A DNA stretch of 49,464 nt from Persicitalea jodogahamensis (GTDB lineage: Bacteria; Bacteroidota; Bacteroidia; Cytophagales; Spirosomataceae): NCBI RefSeq assembly GCF_014651615.1, contig NZ_BMXF01000010.1, positions 1 through 49,464 on the forward strand. Direction: 5' to 3'. Under the pieces are notes generated by a model. The model saw only the letters and a list, made by a program, of their open reading frames with translations, was not told the origin of the DNA and did not search any database. This document shows, one piece after another, positions 24,901 through 34,591 of this stretch; position 1 is the first letter of the stretch; every line of letters starts with the position of its first letter. Position numbers and translations under genes: made by a program.

Positions 24901-26367
24901 ATGAAAAACGCGCTGCTCTTTGTCTTGTTAGTCGCCTTATTTCCCCGGCCTACTGCGGGGCAGGGGCTTATTTTCGATTCCGCTGAGTTTAGCAAGTTGC
25001 CCAAAGCGCGTCCGAAAACGGGAGTCAAGGACTTGGGAACTGCTCCCATGCGAATGGACCTGACGCCTTACGTGCCGACACTGGTCCGGCAGGGCGAGAG
25101 GGACTATACCTGTGTGGCCATTGCCACGGCGGTCCACGCCATAGCGACCCAGCGGGCAGCGGCAGCAAATGATACCGATTCCCGGACGATACTGATGAAA
25201 TATGCCCTGTCGCCGATGTATGTCTTCAACAAGATTGGCGGCGACTGCGGTAACGGGGTAACTCTAGCGGCAGTGGCGACCTTTTTGCGAGACGAGGGCA
25301 GCGTCGCTTTCTCGACTTACGACGCTACCCGCTGCACTGATAGCCAAATTCCCGGCTCCTTAAAGGGAACGACGAACCTAATTCGGATTAAGGCGGCAGA
25401 GACTTTTTTCAACCGGGATAGCCTGAAAGGCCCTAATCGGGTGGTCGAGGATGTGAAGGATCACTTGGCCCAAAAACGACCCGTGGTAGTGGGGCTACCT
25501 ATCCTGGAAACTTTCAAGCGCATTACCAGCGCCAATCCTTACTATGCTCCCAATCGGCGCACGAAGGGCGGACACGCCGCCACGGTAATTAGTTACGACG
25601 ATGTCCAGGAGGAGTTTAAACTCGCCAATAGCTACGGGGAAGACTGGGGCCAGGACGGGTTTTTCTTCATGAAGTACGCCGACTTCGCTGCTTCCGTCGA
25701 ACAGGCTTTGTACATGGTACTCGCCCCCGAACCAGAGGCCGACGGAAAGCCCGTCCTGACGCGGCTCGGGGGTACCTTTGCCTTCAAAAATGTTGAAATC
25801 GAGAATCGCGCGGTCAATGAATACGACCAAAAACCCAGGCACGTGGGCGATGGGCTGTACTTTTTGGATAAAAAGGACTGGAAACTCCGGCAACGGTTTC
25901 GGCTACAGGCCGAAAACACCCAGCAGAGCGAACATATCTGTGTCTTCAGTATTTCTCTCAACAACCAGATAGATATCTACTTTCCCGAAGACATCAAGTA
26001 TCAACCGCTAAACGCTAAGGGCCAAAACCAGGCACCCCGCATCTTCGGGGCGGGGGTGAGCGACCTCGTGCTGCCCAGTGGCCGCATCGTCGTGCCGATG
26101 GATCCCGAATCGACCTTGATTATCAAAGAAACCGGAACAGACTACCTCTGCATTCTGTACGGCAACGAACCCATCAAGCCTGAACTACAGCAGATACTCG
26201 AAAGGGTGCAGGCATCGTCCGGCCCCATCATGCAGCGCATCAAAAATGCGTTAGGAAGCCGGGCTATTGCCGGGCAAGTCGCCTATGCGCCCGACCACAT
26301 GGAGGCCCAGGTCACGCCCCGGCAGGGCGACATTCTGCCCATTGTGCTGGAAGTGAAATCACGGTAA
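24901..26367 (+). CDS. Secreted papain-like (C1) cysteine protease with DUF4384-like C-terminus
   Basis: Start chosen at 24901 because MKNALLFVLLVALFPRPTAG is a signal peptide; the open frame extends upstream but across the promoter. The 488-residue protein has a papain-type domain with Gln64, catalytic Cys71 (YTCVAIATA), His225 (GGHAATVISYDD) and Asn243 (ANSYGEDWG). The C-terminal part (about 330-485) is beta-rich and resembles DUF4384, a domain usually fused to bacterial caspases. It is likely exported to the periplasm or cell surface. The next gene, 27 bases on, encodes a paralogue. The substrate is unknown. Confidence 0.88.
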   Translation: MKNALLFVLLVALFPRPTAGQGLIFDSAEFSKLPKARPKTGVKDLGTAPMRMDLTPYVPTLVRQGERDYTCVAIATAVHAIATQRAAAANDTDSRTILMKYALSPMYVFNKIGGDCGNGVTLAAVATFLRDEGSVAFSTYDATRCTDSQIPGSLKGTTNLIRIKAAETFFNRDSLKGPNRVVEDVKDHLAQKRPVVVGLPILETFKRITSANPYYAPNRRTKGGHAATVISYDDVQEEFKLANSYGEDWGQDGFFFMKYADFAASVEQALYMVLAPEPEADGKPVLTRLGGTFAFKNVEIENRAVNEYDQKPRHVGDGLYFLDKKDWKLRQRFRLQAENTQQSEHICVFSISLNNQIDIYFPEDIKYQPLNAKGQNQAPRIFGAGVSDLVLPSGRIVVPMDPESTLIIKETGTDYLCILYGNEPIKPELQQILERVQASSGPIMQRIKNALGSRAIAGQVAYAPDHMEAQVTPRQGDILPIVLEVKSR

Positions 26368-26394
26368 TCCTAACTTTTCAACGTCCCGTTTGCC

Positions 26395-27951
26395 ATGAAT
26401 AAATTCTTGCTACTCCTTACATTGCTAGGCCTAGCCTTCGGCATGGCCCAGGCTCAAACCGAACTCCCGGACGAGTCTTTTCCGCTGGATGACTCGGTGG
26501 CGACCACCGTCGAGGCCGTGGAACTCTACGGTGGCCCGTCCGACGGAAACGCCGCGCCGCAGGCCGCCAACCTGCGTAGCCGGATGCCGCCCGTGGGTAG
26601 TATAGGTAAAGCACCGGCGGGGCAGTCACTGGGCTGGGCCATCTGCTACTATGCCGCCACCATGACCCTGGGCCTCAAGCCCGCCGACGCCCTGAGTCCC
26701 TACTTTCTGTTCGATATGCTGACCAAAGCAAACGACCGCTGCCAGTTGCCAAGCCAGAAGTATATGCATGAAATCCAGCGGATTTTAATGGAAGTGGGCT
26801 GCTTACGCAAGAGCGACTACCCGGCTTCGGGCAACTGCCAAGTGCGCCCAAGCCCGGCCAGCTACCAGAACAAACTGCGCCACCGGATTATCCTCAACGT
26901 CCTACTCACCGCACCTCCAGGCGGCGGGCTGAGTTCGGGCCAGGTGCTGCACACTATCCAGCGCAAATTAAACGCTGGGCAACCCGTCATCGGCATCATG
27001 AAGGCTGATGCTGCCTTCCGAAAGTTGAAGGCGGGCATCTGGCAACCCGATAGCCAACCGGGCCTGTTCACCCATGCCTTGCTGATCGTCGGGTACGACG
27101 ATCGCAAGCAGGAGGTAGAGGTGGTCAATTGCTGGGGAACGGGCTGGGGAAACGGCGGCTACGGGCGCATTGCCTACCAGGATTTGTACCACTTCAAGCA
27201 ACTCTACCAGGTTTTCAAACCCACCGAACCGGCCGTAATTCAGGACAAGCTCAAACCACCTTCGGCAAACTTACCCGCGCACACCCCCGCAGTAAAGCCC
27301 CCCAGTCCCGGGCCTTCGTCGGCCAGCGTGGTCATGCACGGAAACCTAAGAATGCGGATTCCAGTCGCGGCGGACGCCAGCGGTAATCCACTGTTTGAAG
27401 AATTGGATTTCAAAAAGTCAGAAGGTGTGTACGAAATGGCGCAGCCCCGGCAATGGCCATTGAAGCAGCAGTTTCAGTTAGTGGTTGACCGACTGACGCC
27501 CGGCACCTACCTTTACCTACTCGGCGTGGACGGGGTGGGAACGGCCCAGATTTACTGGCCGCAGAAAACCGCCTTTGGCCACCAGACCAACGCGGCCTAC
27601 TCAGCACTGGTCTCCGACCAACGGACTGCCTTCGTACTACCGCGGCCGCGGCTGGCCGACACGGTGGGGGGAGCCGTATGGATAGACCGCGTTTTTACGA
27701 AGGACGTTTCGGGCGCGGAATTCTTTGTGGCACTCCACTCGACTAAACCGCTGGACGACGCCGAACTGCTTGGAATAAAAAGCGAACTGAACGGGCGGCA
27801 TAATTCGGCGCAGTTGCTGAAAAAGGTGCAGGCGAAGCTGGGGGATCAGCTTCTGGCCGGAGCCGATGTGCGCTACGATACCCGTCCCATCCGGTACGAA
27901 ACAAAAAGCGGGCGGGGCCAGGTTCTGCCCGTGGTGCTGCGCCTCGACTGA
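26395..27951 (+). CDS. Second secreted papain-like cysteine protease, paralogue
   Basis: The 518-residue protein has a signal peptide (MNKFLLLLTLLGLAFGMAQA) and a papain-like domain with Gln77, Cys84 seven residues later as in its neighbour, His227 (FTHALLIVGYDD) and Asn245 (VNCWGTGWGNGGYG). A Pro-rich linker (about 285-310) leads to a C-terminal beta-rich DUF4384-like domain (about 340-515) ending in GQVLPVVLRLD, which parallels GDILPIVLEVKSR in the first protease. The two genes are a diverged tandem duplication and probably share the promoter at 24851. Confidence 0.87.
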   Translation: MNKFLLLLTLLGLAFGMAQAQTELPDESFPLDDSVATTVEAVELYGGPSDGNAAPQAANLRSRMPPVGSIGKAPAGQSLGWAICYYAATMTLGLKPADALSPYFLFDMLTKANDRCQLPSQKYMHEIQRILMEVGCLRKSDYPASGNCQVRPSPASYQNKLRHRIILNVLLTAPPGGGLSSGQVLHTIQRKLNAGQPVIGIMKADAAFRKLKAGIWQPDSQPGLFTHALLIVGYDDRKQEVEVVNCWGTGWGNGGYGRIAYQDLYHFKQLYQVFKPTEPAVIQDKLKPPSANLPAHTPAVKPPSPGPSSASVVMHGNLRMRIPVAADASGNPLFEELDFKKSEGVYEMAQPRQWPLKQQFQLVVDRLTPGTYLYLLGVDGVGTAQIYWPQKTAFGHQTNAAYSALVSDQRTAFVLPRPRLADTVGGAVWIDRVFTKDVSGAEFFVALHSTKPLDDAELLGIKSELNGRHNSAQLLKKVQAKLGDQLLAGADVRYDTRPIRYETKSGRGQVLPVVLRLD

Positions 27952-28035
27952 CGTATAAGCAGAGCGGTTAGACAGATGGGTTTGGAAATATATTTTCTTT
28001 CCCCCAAAAAAAGGGGTGAGTATCGGAGAGGCGGG

Positions 28036-28060
28036 CGATTACTTTTGAGTCCAGTAATCG
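28036..28060. promoter_or_regulatory. Dyad overlapping a candidate -7 box before the response regulator
   Basis: CGATTACT (28036-28043) pairs exactly with AGTAATCG (28053-28060) across a 9-base loop. Within it TACTTTTG (28040-28047) fits the Bacteroidota -7 consensus TAnnTTTG, 26 bases before the ATG at 28074. This is the arrangement expected of an operator over a promoter, but no -33 box is clear. Confidence 0.4.
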
Positions 28061-28073
28061 AACCAACGAAAAT

Positions 28074-28742
28074 ATGACCGCAAGTATCATCCGACTCATC
28101 ATTATAGAAGACCATACTCTGCTCCTGCAGGGCTACCAGAATATGCTGGCCGATGTCGAAGACATCCGCATTGTGGCGACAGCCGCCAATTATTACGACG
28201 CGATCAGTACCCTCAGAACTAATCCTTGCGATGTGCTGCTGCTCGACCTCAGTATGCCGTTACGGTTCAAGAACGGGGAGTCACGGCTGTCGGGGCTGGA
28301 CTTACTGGAACACGTCAGGAAAGAGAACTTGACTCTGGATTCGCTCGTCATCTCGACCCATCGCGATTACGAAATCATCAAAAATACGATGACACTGGGC
28401 GCCAAGGGTTACGTTTTCAAAAACATCGACTATCCCGAACTGCTCGAGGCCATTCGCTGCGTGGCCACTCACAAGAAATATCTGCAAAAGGAAGTCGAAA
28501 GTATTATCGAAAGCAAGATGCAGGATGAGAGCCGCTTCATCGAAGAGGGAATCCGGCTGACGCCCCGCGAGAAGGAAATACTGAAACTACTGGGCGACGG
28601 GATGAGCGCCGAGAAAATCGCTGAACATTTGGGGCTGGTCCGGTACACGATTGAGGAGTACCGCAAGAAGCTCATTAAAAAATTCAGGGCCAAAAACACG
28701 ACCAACCTCATCAAAAAAGCCTGCGATTACAAGTATATTTAA
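28074..28742 (+). CDS. NarL/LuxR-family response regulator
   Basis: A 222-residue two-component regulator. The receiver domain (1-130) has acidic residues Glu12-Asp13, phosphoacceptor Asp58 (LLLDLSMP) and the switch Lys in GYVFKN. A LuxR-type helix-turn-helix follows (about 158-215, LTPREKEILKLLGDGMSAEK). Receiver spacing includes an insertion after Asp58 (RFKNGESRLSG). The histidine kinase gene begins 26 bases after the stop, so this is the partner pair. Target genes are unknown; the dyad in front of the gene may be its own binding site. Confidence 0.93.
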   Translation: MTASIIRLIIIEDHTLLLQGYQNMLADVEDIRIVATAANYYDAISTLRTNPCDVLLLDLSMPLRFKNGESRLSGLDLLEHVRKENLTLDSLVISTHRDYEIIKNTMTLGAKGYVFKNIDYPELLEAIRCVATHKKYLQKEVESIIESKMQDESRFIEEGIRLTPREKEILKLLGDGMSAEKIAEHLGLVRYTIEEYRKKLIKKFRAKNTTNLIKKACDYKYI

Positions 28743-28768
28743 CCCCAAAAACACAACTCTGGCAACGC

Positions 28769-30595
28769 ATGCGTCTGAACATACCCACGACTTCATGGTG
28801 CTGGATCGGGCTACTGTTTCTTTCGGCGCAGGTAGCAGCATCCCAGCAGGTGATCGAACTGCGGGAAGGCTTCGAGAAAATCCCTTTGAAGCAAAACCTG
28901 ACCTACACCATTGATTACACGGGAGGACACACGATAGCCGATGTCAGGAAGCACTTCCGAGGAACGGAAATTGGGGATTCGTACCCCAGCTTCAAAGATA
29001 CCGAACACGCCCACTGGCTCTTTTTTCGGATCAAAAATCTGAGCCGGAGCAGCCAAAAAGTGTCGCTGATTACCAAAGGAATCGATAGCGTACAGACATA
29101 CATTGCCGTTGCGAAGGGCCTCGCCTTCGCATTCGCTCCCACGGGAAGCCACACGCCCATTTTTCGGCGGAATACCGTGAGTCCGCTTCTTTGCACGACT
29201 TTCGAGATGCGGCCCCAAACCACCTACTCAGTGTGGGTGAGACTCCGCAATGTGAACTACCGCCTGTCGGCTTCTCCTTTTGACCTATACAGTTACGAAG
29301 CCGGAGCCAGATTTCTTTTTCGCAAGCACTTTTTTTACAGCCTTTATCTAGGCAGCATGTTTCTCATTCTGCTTTTTGGCCTAGCGTTGGTGTATTTTTT
29401 CAAAGAAAAAATCTATTGGTACTACTTGGGTTGCGTGTCGTGCGCCGCGCTGATTATGTTCGTTTACAACGATTTCCTGTATTTGCTCACGAACCAATTG
29501 CCTACGATCGTGCGGAACAAAAACGCCTTGGGCATCCTCAGCGCTAGTGTTCCTGTTTTTTATCTCCTCTTTGCCGAAAAATTTCTGGGCATAACCATCA
29601 AGCCCCAATCGTGGCTGTTCATCGCCAGCCGCAGCATCATCGGACTACAGTACCTGATTATGGCGGGATTAATGCTGGCTGGTGAAGCACTTTTCGACTA
29701 CCGGGGTATCTTCTATTTCAGTATGTTCGCGCTGAGCGCCATCACACTCTATTACCTTTTTGCCAAGATCAGAACGGCGCCAGCCAAACTGTTTTTAGCC
29801 GCAACATTTCCGGTGAACGTGATCGTAATTTTGGAAACCTTCTCAACGCTGCACCAGATTCCCACCCAGAACATCCACGATCTCTACTATGCCACCACCC
29901 TATTCGAACTTCTGTTGCTCACCTGCGGTATCGTCTATCGGTTTCGCCGGAGCGAAATGGAAAAACTTCGGCTACAATACGAAATACTGGACATTGAAGT
30001 GGAGACTCGCACCGAAATCGTGGACACGATCGCCCACAAACTTCACGACGAAGCCGCCGGGGATCTGGTGCTGGTCAAATCAAAACTTGGCGAAATGCAG
30101 CGGAGCGACAGTATCAGCTCCGAGGACTGGGGGGCTGTGTTCAGGTGGCTCGACCAGGCCTACAATCTGGTACGTGATCTTTCCCACAAGCTCGAAGAGT
30201 CCCAGACACGGCAGCCCCTAATCGTGAAACTGACGGAGCGGTTCGATGGCGAAAGTAAGGTCGCCATCGACCACGAAGGCCTGCCCCTGAACACTATCCT
30301 GGATTCGAATGCCGAAGCCATCCTCTTTAACGTGGTTTCCGAGGTCATCACCAATGCCCTTAAACACGCGCAGCCTCGCCACATCCACGCCCAGCTTTCT
30401 TACGACGCTCCTTTCTTCGAGGCGATTATCGAGGACGACGGACGGGGGTTCAATCCCGAAAGAGCTCGAAAAAACGGGAATGGCTATGGGTTAGGAAAAA
30501 TCAAGTCTCGTGTGCAAAGCTTGGACGGAAAAATGTTCATAGACAGCAACAGAACGGGTACAGTGGTCATTATCAAGGCTAAGTTCGAGACCTGA
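28769..30595 (+). CDS. 7TMR-DISM sensor histidine kinase
   Basis: The 608-residue protein has a signal sequence, an extracytoplasmic 7TMR-DISMED2-type beta-sandwich domain (about 30-180), a seven-helix membrane module (about 188-392), a coiled linker, a HisKA_3-like dimerisation helix with phospho-acceptor His426 (AHKLHDEAAG), and an ATPase domain with N box Asn529 (SEVITNALKHA), DDGRGF at 557-562 and GYGLGKIKSRV. It probably senses a carbohydrate or wall-derived ligand outside the membrane, as inferred for such receptors, and phosphorylates the adjacent response regulator. Confidence 0.93.
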   Translation: MRLNIPTTSWCWIGLLFLSAQVAASQQVIELREGFEKIPLKQNLTYTIDYTGGHTIADVRKHFRGTEIGDSYPSFKDTEHAHWLFFRIKNLSRSSQKVSLITKGIDSVQTYIAVAKGLAFAFAPTGSHTPIFRRNTVSPLLCTTFEMRPQTTYSVWVRLRNVNYRLSASPFDLYSYEAGARFLFRKHFFYSLYLGSMFLILLFGLALVYFFKEKIYWYYLGCVSCAALIMFVYNDFLYLLTNQLPTIVRNKNALGILSASVPVFYLLFAEKFLGITIKPQSWLFIASRSIIGLQYLIMAGLMLAGEALFDYRGIFYFSMFALSAITLYYLFAKIRTAPAKLFLAATFPVNVIVILETFSTLHQIPTQNIHDLYYATTLFELLLLTCGIVYRFRRSEMEKLRLQYEILDIEVETRTEIVDTIAHKLHDEAAGDLVLVKSKLGEMQRSDSISSEDWGAVFRWLDQAYNLVRDLSHKLEESQTRQPLIVKLTERFDGESKVAIDHEGLPLNTILDSNAEAILFNVVSEVITNALKHAQPRHIHAQLSYDAPFFEAIIEDDGRGFNPERARKNGNGYGLGKIKSRVQSLDGKMFIDSNRTGTVVIIKAKFET

Positions 30596-30659
30596 AAAAT
30601 ATTTTAAACAATTTTGGGATTTACCAAAAATGGGGGTAGGGGCGGCGTTCTCGGCCCCC

Positions 30660-30667
30660 TAGTTTTG
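30660..30667 (+). promoter_or_regulatory. Possible -7 box before the outer-membrane protein gene
   Basis: TAGTTTTG matches the Bacteroidota TAnnTTTG consensus, 36 bases before the ATG at 30704. It follows a GC-rich inverted repeat (GGGGC...GCCCC). No -33 element at normal spacing was found. Confidence 0.3.
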
Positions 30668-30703
30668 TCACGATGATTGTTGCACCCACTCACTTGACGA
30701 AAC

Positions 30704-33061
30704 ATGAAACGACTCTTACCCGCCCTCGCTCTACTCGTTTTCCTGGCCAGTGCCGTCCAGGCCCAGCAAAAGCCGACACCCGCGAAAACCAAGGTCAAGA
30801 CTACCACCCCGACTAAGAGAAAGGAAACCGCTACCGACCCGGCACCGAAAGCCGCCGAAACCGCTCCGGTTCAAAAGGTCGAGGTAAAGAAAGACCTCGT
30901 GCAGGACGATTACGGGCAAGACGCCGAAAGCCAGGAAAACCTCCAAAAAATCGAGGAGCAGAACAAAGCCCTGCTGGCCGGAGAAAGCCAGGAAGCTACC
31001 TACCACCGTATGGATCGCAATAGCCTCACGGTGATACCCGTGCAGTTATTTGTGCCGGGGCTGGGCAAGGTCGATGAAAAAACCAAAAAGCCGATCTACA
31101 CGCGCCGACAGCTCTTCGAAGCCCAAAAGCTTAAGAGCCATGCGGGCGATGTGCTGGTGAGCGAGAAGTACTTCTACAACAAAGTACGTTTCGACGCCGA
31201 AGCGATGGTGGCGGATATGCTGTCGGACTCAATTGCATTCTACGCCATGCTCGATCTGCCACCTCCGCCCAAGGAATTGATATCCAAAGATGGATTGATC
31301 CCTAAAATAAACCTGAAAAAAGACCCCGTGGAGGAGCAAACCAAAGCGGCGATTGCGGCCTACAAGTCGAATGAGAAACTACGGGATTACATGACCCAGG
31401 GAAACGTTGGTACCGACGTCCTGAAAATTTGGACCAACCGCACTACGCTTATGGAAAGACTGTACTATTCGGTTGCCGAGGCAGACAAGCGTCAAAAGGT
31501 GGATCCACTGAAGTATGAAGTTTTCAAAAACCTGCTCCGCAAGAACTATGTGCTTTTGCTGGTGCTGATCAATCCTGAGAAGGTCGTGGAACAACTCCAG
31601 AGTGGACGCACTTACGAATCGTACCAGGCCCGAGTGGAGGGCTTGCTTTACCGGGTGGACACGACCAATCTGGATGGCAACGATATCAGGCCCCGACACC
31701 CCCTGCAATTTGTCGAAAAGGTGTCGTTTGGTGAAATGACCTGCGACCCGATGAGTGAAGAACTCGCAGAGCAGTATGGAGCCTGGTCGGACGATGAGTT
31801 GTGGGAAAAAAGCAACACCCTCCGCTTGGCCAATGTCCGCAAGCAGGCGCAGGCTTTTTACCAAAACAAAGACTACGCCTGCGCCAAGAACTACTATGAA
31901 TTCGTGCTGGCTTCGGGGGCATCCGGCGCGGATAAGGAAAAGCTGACGGCTCTCATTGCGGAATGCGACAGTCAACTGGCCAAATCCCCGCCGACGGACG
32001 ATGCGCCGCCCTGCCTGATCGACGAGAGCGGCCTGCTCGAAGATTGGATATTTGCCCAAGGTGCCACCAACCGGGTGATGAGTGAGATGGAACGGAAGGT
32101 GGAAGAACTCAAAGTCAAGTCTTTTATCTTCAAGACTGACCCTTACATCACGGCCGAAATCGGCAAAAAGCAGGGCGTCTACACCGACCAGCGTTTTTTT
32201 GTATACCGTAAGGATCTTTCAAATGGCAAGATGCGGGAAAAGCGGGTCGGTACGCTCAGAGTGGTCAAGGTGGGGGACAACACCGACAAATTCAAGGATT
32301 ACAACCGAGGGACGCTCAGGCGCGACTCCTCCGCAATTTCATTTAGGTCACTTTTTGTTTCCAACAATGATGATATGCCTTCTGCTACCGAATTCGGTTC
32401 GCTCGGGAGTTTATTCAAGCGCGACTCGTCCGCGACTTCTTCTAAGCCGCTCCTGACGTCTAGAAAAAGGGATTCTACCGTTGTTGCCAAATCGGCGCCG
32501 CTCAAGCAGTCTCAGATCGAGAAGCGGGTACTCGACAGTTTAATGAAAAAAGACACAAAAACGATGTCGGTCTTCAAGCAGGTCGATGGCGGCGATATCA
32601 GGGAGTTCGACTTGGTAAAACAGAACGACGACCGGGGCGTGGGCATACAGGCGGGCTACGGGAGTCGGCTGGGAACTACTGCGGTAGTCGTGGGCGTGGA
32701 TGCACGTATTGGTAGTATGCTGAAAATGCGGATGCCATTTACCGGGTTTAAAATTGGGGCCAATTTGGCAATTCCCAACTCAGCGGCAGTAACCCAACGC
32801 TACAATATTCCCGATGACGAGAGTACCATCATCGGCGAACTGTACCTGGCCCGCGAGCTGTACATCTCCCGCAAATTCGACGTGAAGCCTTTGGCCGGTA
32901 TCAATCTATTCAACGACGACGTAAACCTACTGCTGGGCGTGATGGGCTACCTCAATCTCTTCGGCAAAGGGAGCAACTTCAAGGTGAAATTAGCCCCCGA
33001 AATCTCCTATGTCGTCGGCTACGCACCGCAAGGAAGTCTGAACCTTCGCTTTGAATTTTAA
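30704..33061 (+). CDS. Outer-membrane beta-barrel protein with periplasmic helical region
   Basis: The 785-residue protein has a signal peptide (MKRLLPALALLVFLASAVQA), a Lys/Thr/Pro-rich linker (about 22-75), a mainly helical region (75-440) with one TPR-like hairpin (QAFYQNKDYACAKNYYEFVL), a beta-rich domain near 480-540, and a low-complexity stretch with three RDSS/RDST motifs (about 545-595). The final 150 residues are alternating hydrophobic beta strands ending in LNLRFEF, the aromatic-terminal signature of outer-membrane barrels. No family name is recognised. It may connect the outer membrane to the proteases encoded around it; that is inference. Confidence 0.8.
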   Translation: MKRLLPALALLVFLASAVQAQQKPTPAKTKVKTTTPTKRKETATDPAPKAAETAPVQKVEVKKDLVQDDYGQDAESQENLQKIEEQNKALLAGESQEATYHRMDRNSLTVIPVQLFVPGLGKVDEKTKKPIYTRRQLFEAQKLKSHAGDVLVSEKYFYNKVRFDAEAMVADMLSDSIAFYAMLDLPPPPKELISKDGLIPKINLKKDPVEEQTKAAIAAYKSNEKLRDYMTQGNVGTDVLKIWTNRTTLMERLYYSVAEADKRQKVDPLKYEVFKNLLRKNYVLLLVLINPEKVVEQLQSGRTYESYQARVEGLLYRVDTTNLDGNDIRPRHPLQFVEKVSFGEMTCDPMSEELAEQYGAWSDDELWEKSNTLRLANVRKQAQAFYQNKDYACAKNYYEFVLASGASGADKEKLTALIAECDSQLAKSPPTDDAPPCLIDESGLLEDWIFAQGATNRVMSEMERKVEELKVKSFIFKTDPYITAEIGKKQGVYTDQRFFVYRKDLSNGKMREKRVGTLRVVKVGDNTDKFKDYNRGTLRRDSSAISFRSLFVSNNDDMPSATEFGSLGSLFKRDSSATSSKPLLTSRKRDSTVVAKSAPLKQSQIEKRVLDSLMKKDTKTMSVFKQVDGGDIREFDLVKQNDDRGVGIQAGYGSRLGTTAVVVGVDARIGSMLKMRMPFTGFKIGANLAIPNSAAVTQRYNIPDDESTIIGELYLARELYISRKFDVKPLAGINLFNDDVNLLLGVMGYLNLFGKGSNFKVKLAPEISYVVGYAPQGSLNLRFEF

Positions 33062-33085
33062 CCCACATCACAACCCTTCTTCCCA

Positions 33086-33583
33086 ATGAAAAAACTAATC
33101 TCTATTTCCCTTCTATTTCTTGCCTTCCTGTGTGTAAACTGCGCGAAGGTGAATTTTCCGGAAGGCATCGATGGTAAGTTTGAAGTAAAAGATATGAACC
33201 AGGTGTGCAGCCGCACCGGAACGCAGGATGCCGGGGTGCAATGCCTGCGGGTGGCAGCCGAGAACAGCACGCGGGACAAAGCTTTCGGATTGGCCAAGAA
33301 ATACGCCGTAGCCGCCGTGCTGCTGCGCGGCGTTTCGGGAACCCATAGTGCCACCCAGAATCCGCTCATTTCTCGGGCCGACCAAGATAACCACGGCAAG
33401 TGGATTAATAAATTCTTCGAGAGCGGCGATTATTTGAAGTACCTCGAGCAAGCCGACATCGAACCAAATGAAGTTTTCACGATCAAGGGCGGTTACCGTG
33501 TAGGAATCAACGCAAAAGTGGCCTACGAGAGCCTGAATCGGCACTTGATGGATGAGGGCATCATTGAGAAGCCCCGTTTCTGA
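33086..33583 (+). CDS. Small lipoprotein of unknown function
   Basis: The 165-residue protein has a lipoprotein signal ending LCVNC (lipid Cys about residue 19). The mature part carries several Cys residues, a helical segment with STRDKAFGLAKKYAVAAVLL and a C-terminal helical tail. It follows the barrel gene by 24 bases and precedes the DUF6175 gene closely, so the set is probably one envelope operon. No known family is recognised. Confidence 0.75.
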   Translation: MKKLISISLLFLAFLCVNCAKVNFPEGIDGKFEVKDMNQVCSRTGTQDAGVQCLRVAAENSTRDKAFGLAKKYAVAAVLLRGVSGTHSATQNPLISRADQDNHGKWINKFFESGDYLKYLEQADIEPNEVFTIKGGYRVGINAKVAYESLNRHLMDEGIIEKPRF

Positions 33584-33617
33584 CCAGAAATTTCTAAAAA
33601 TACAAATAGCCTACTTT

Positions 33618-34559
33618 ATGAAAAACCTGCTCTATTTACTATGTCTGTTGGTGGAAATATTCCCCTGTGCTCAGGCCCAAACTACCTCGAGAATGATGGT
33701 TATCCCGGCCGATGATCTGCTGAAACGGCTCAACTGCCTGACGGAGCAGAACGTCCAGGGGCAGACCATGTACGTGCGTAATTACCAGAAAGCGTACATT
33801 GACCAGATCGACCTGCGGTTTGTGAGCGGAGCTATTGCCGGGAAGTTCGAGAAAGCGGGATTTCCGCCGCTGGAAGATTTCGAGCAAGCCCTGAAAACCG
33901 CTCAGGACGACGCCATCCGGGATGATATTAGGGAAGTACAGACCGACGCCATCACCCAGGTGATCAACCAGGTGCGGCCCGATGTGATCCTGGAATTGTC
34001 CTATATCCTGCAAAAGGGAGGCATGACCAACCGCCTGACTTTCTCGCTGGTGGCTAAGGATTCCTACACCTCAAAGGTAATCGCGACAATCGCGAATCCG
34101 GGTATGCAAACCGCGGAAACCGATGTTCCGACGTTGCTGGTCGAGCAGGTGGAAAATAACTTGAAAAACTTCACCGACGCCATTGTGCGCCACGCTGCCG
34201 ATGTCAGGAAAAACGGCCGCACCATCAGGCTGCTGGTGTCGGTGGACGGCAACGCGGATTTCGACCTTGAAGACGACTGCGGCACGACGGGCGAGCAATT
34301 CATTGACATTATCATGAATTCGGTGGAGGCCCACAGGAAAAAAGACTCCGAAACGCCCAATGGCGGTAACACCACGACCGGGAAACGAATGCAAATCAGC
34401 AACATCAGGATCGATTACGTCGATCCCGTCAAGAACCGGGGTATCTCGGCCCGCGACTGGGTGCGCGATGTGGCGAAGGAAGTCGAAAAAGCCTGCAAAG
34501 TCAAAGTCAAAAACGTGTCGCAGGGCATTGGCGAGGGGCGCATTATTCTGGGTAATTGA
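33618..34559 (+). CDS. DUF6175-family secreted protein
   Basis: Start placed at 33618, where MKNLLYLLCLLVEIFPCAQA forms a signal peptide; the open frame extends upstream into the preceding gene. The 313-residue product resembles DUF6175 proteins of Bacteroidota: MMVIPADD near the mature start, a NYQKAYIDQIDLRFVSGAIA segment, KAGFPPLEDFEQALKTAQDD, and VRPDVILELSYILQKGG. The family has no established role. A Gly/Thr-rich linker near 250 leads to a last domain of about 60 residues that may bind a partner. Confidence 0.75.
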   Translation: MKNLLYLLCLLVEIFPCAQAQTTSRMMVIPADDLLKRLNCLTEQNVQGQTMYVRNYQKAYIDQIDLRFVSGAIAGKFEKAGFPPLEDFEQALKTAQDDAIRDDIREVQTDAITQVINQVRPDVILELSYILQKGGMTNRLTFSLVAKDSYTSKVIATIANPGMQTAETDVPTLLVEQVENNLKNFTDAIVRHAADVRKNGRTIRLLVSVDGNADFDLEDDCGTTGEQFIDIIMNSVEAHRKKDSETPNGGNTTTGKRMQISNIRIDYVDPVKNRGISARDWVRDVAKEVEKACKVKVKNVSQGIGEGRIILGN

Positions 34560-34591
34560 ACCCGGCAATTTCCACATAAATCGAATTTGTC

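Noticed and set aside
28016-28040. TGAGT...GCGAT before the response regulator as a sigma promoter copy
   Set aside because: Both boxes mismatch and the spacer is 13 bases.
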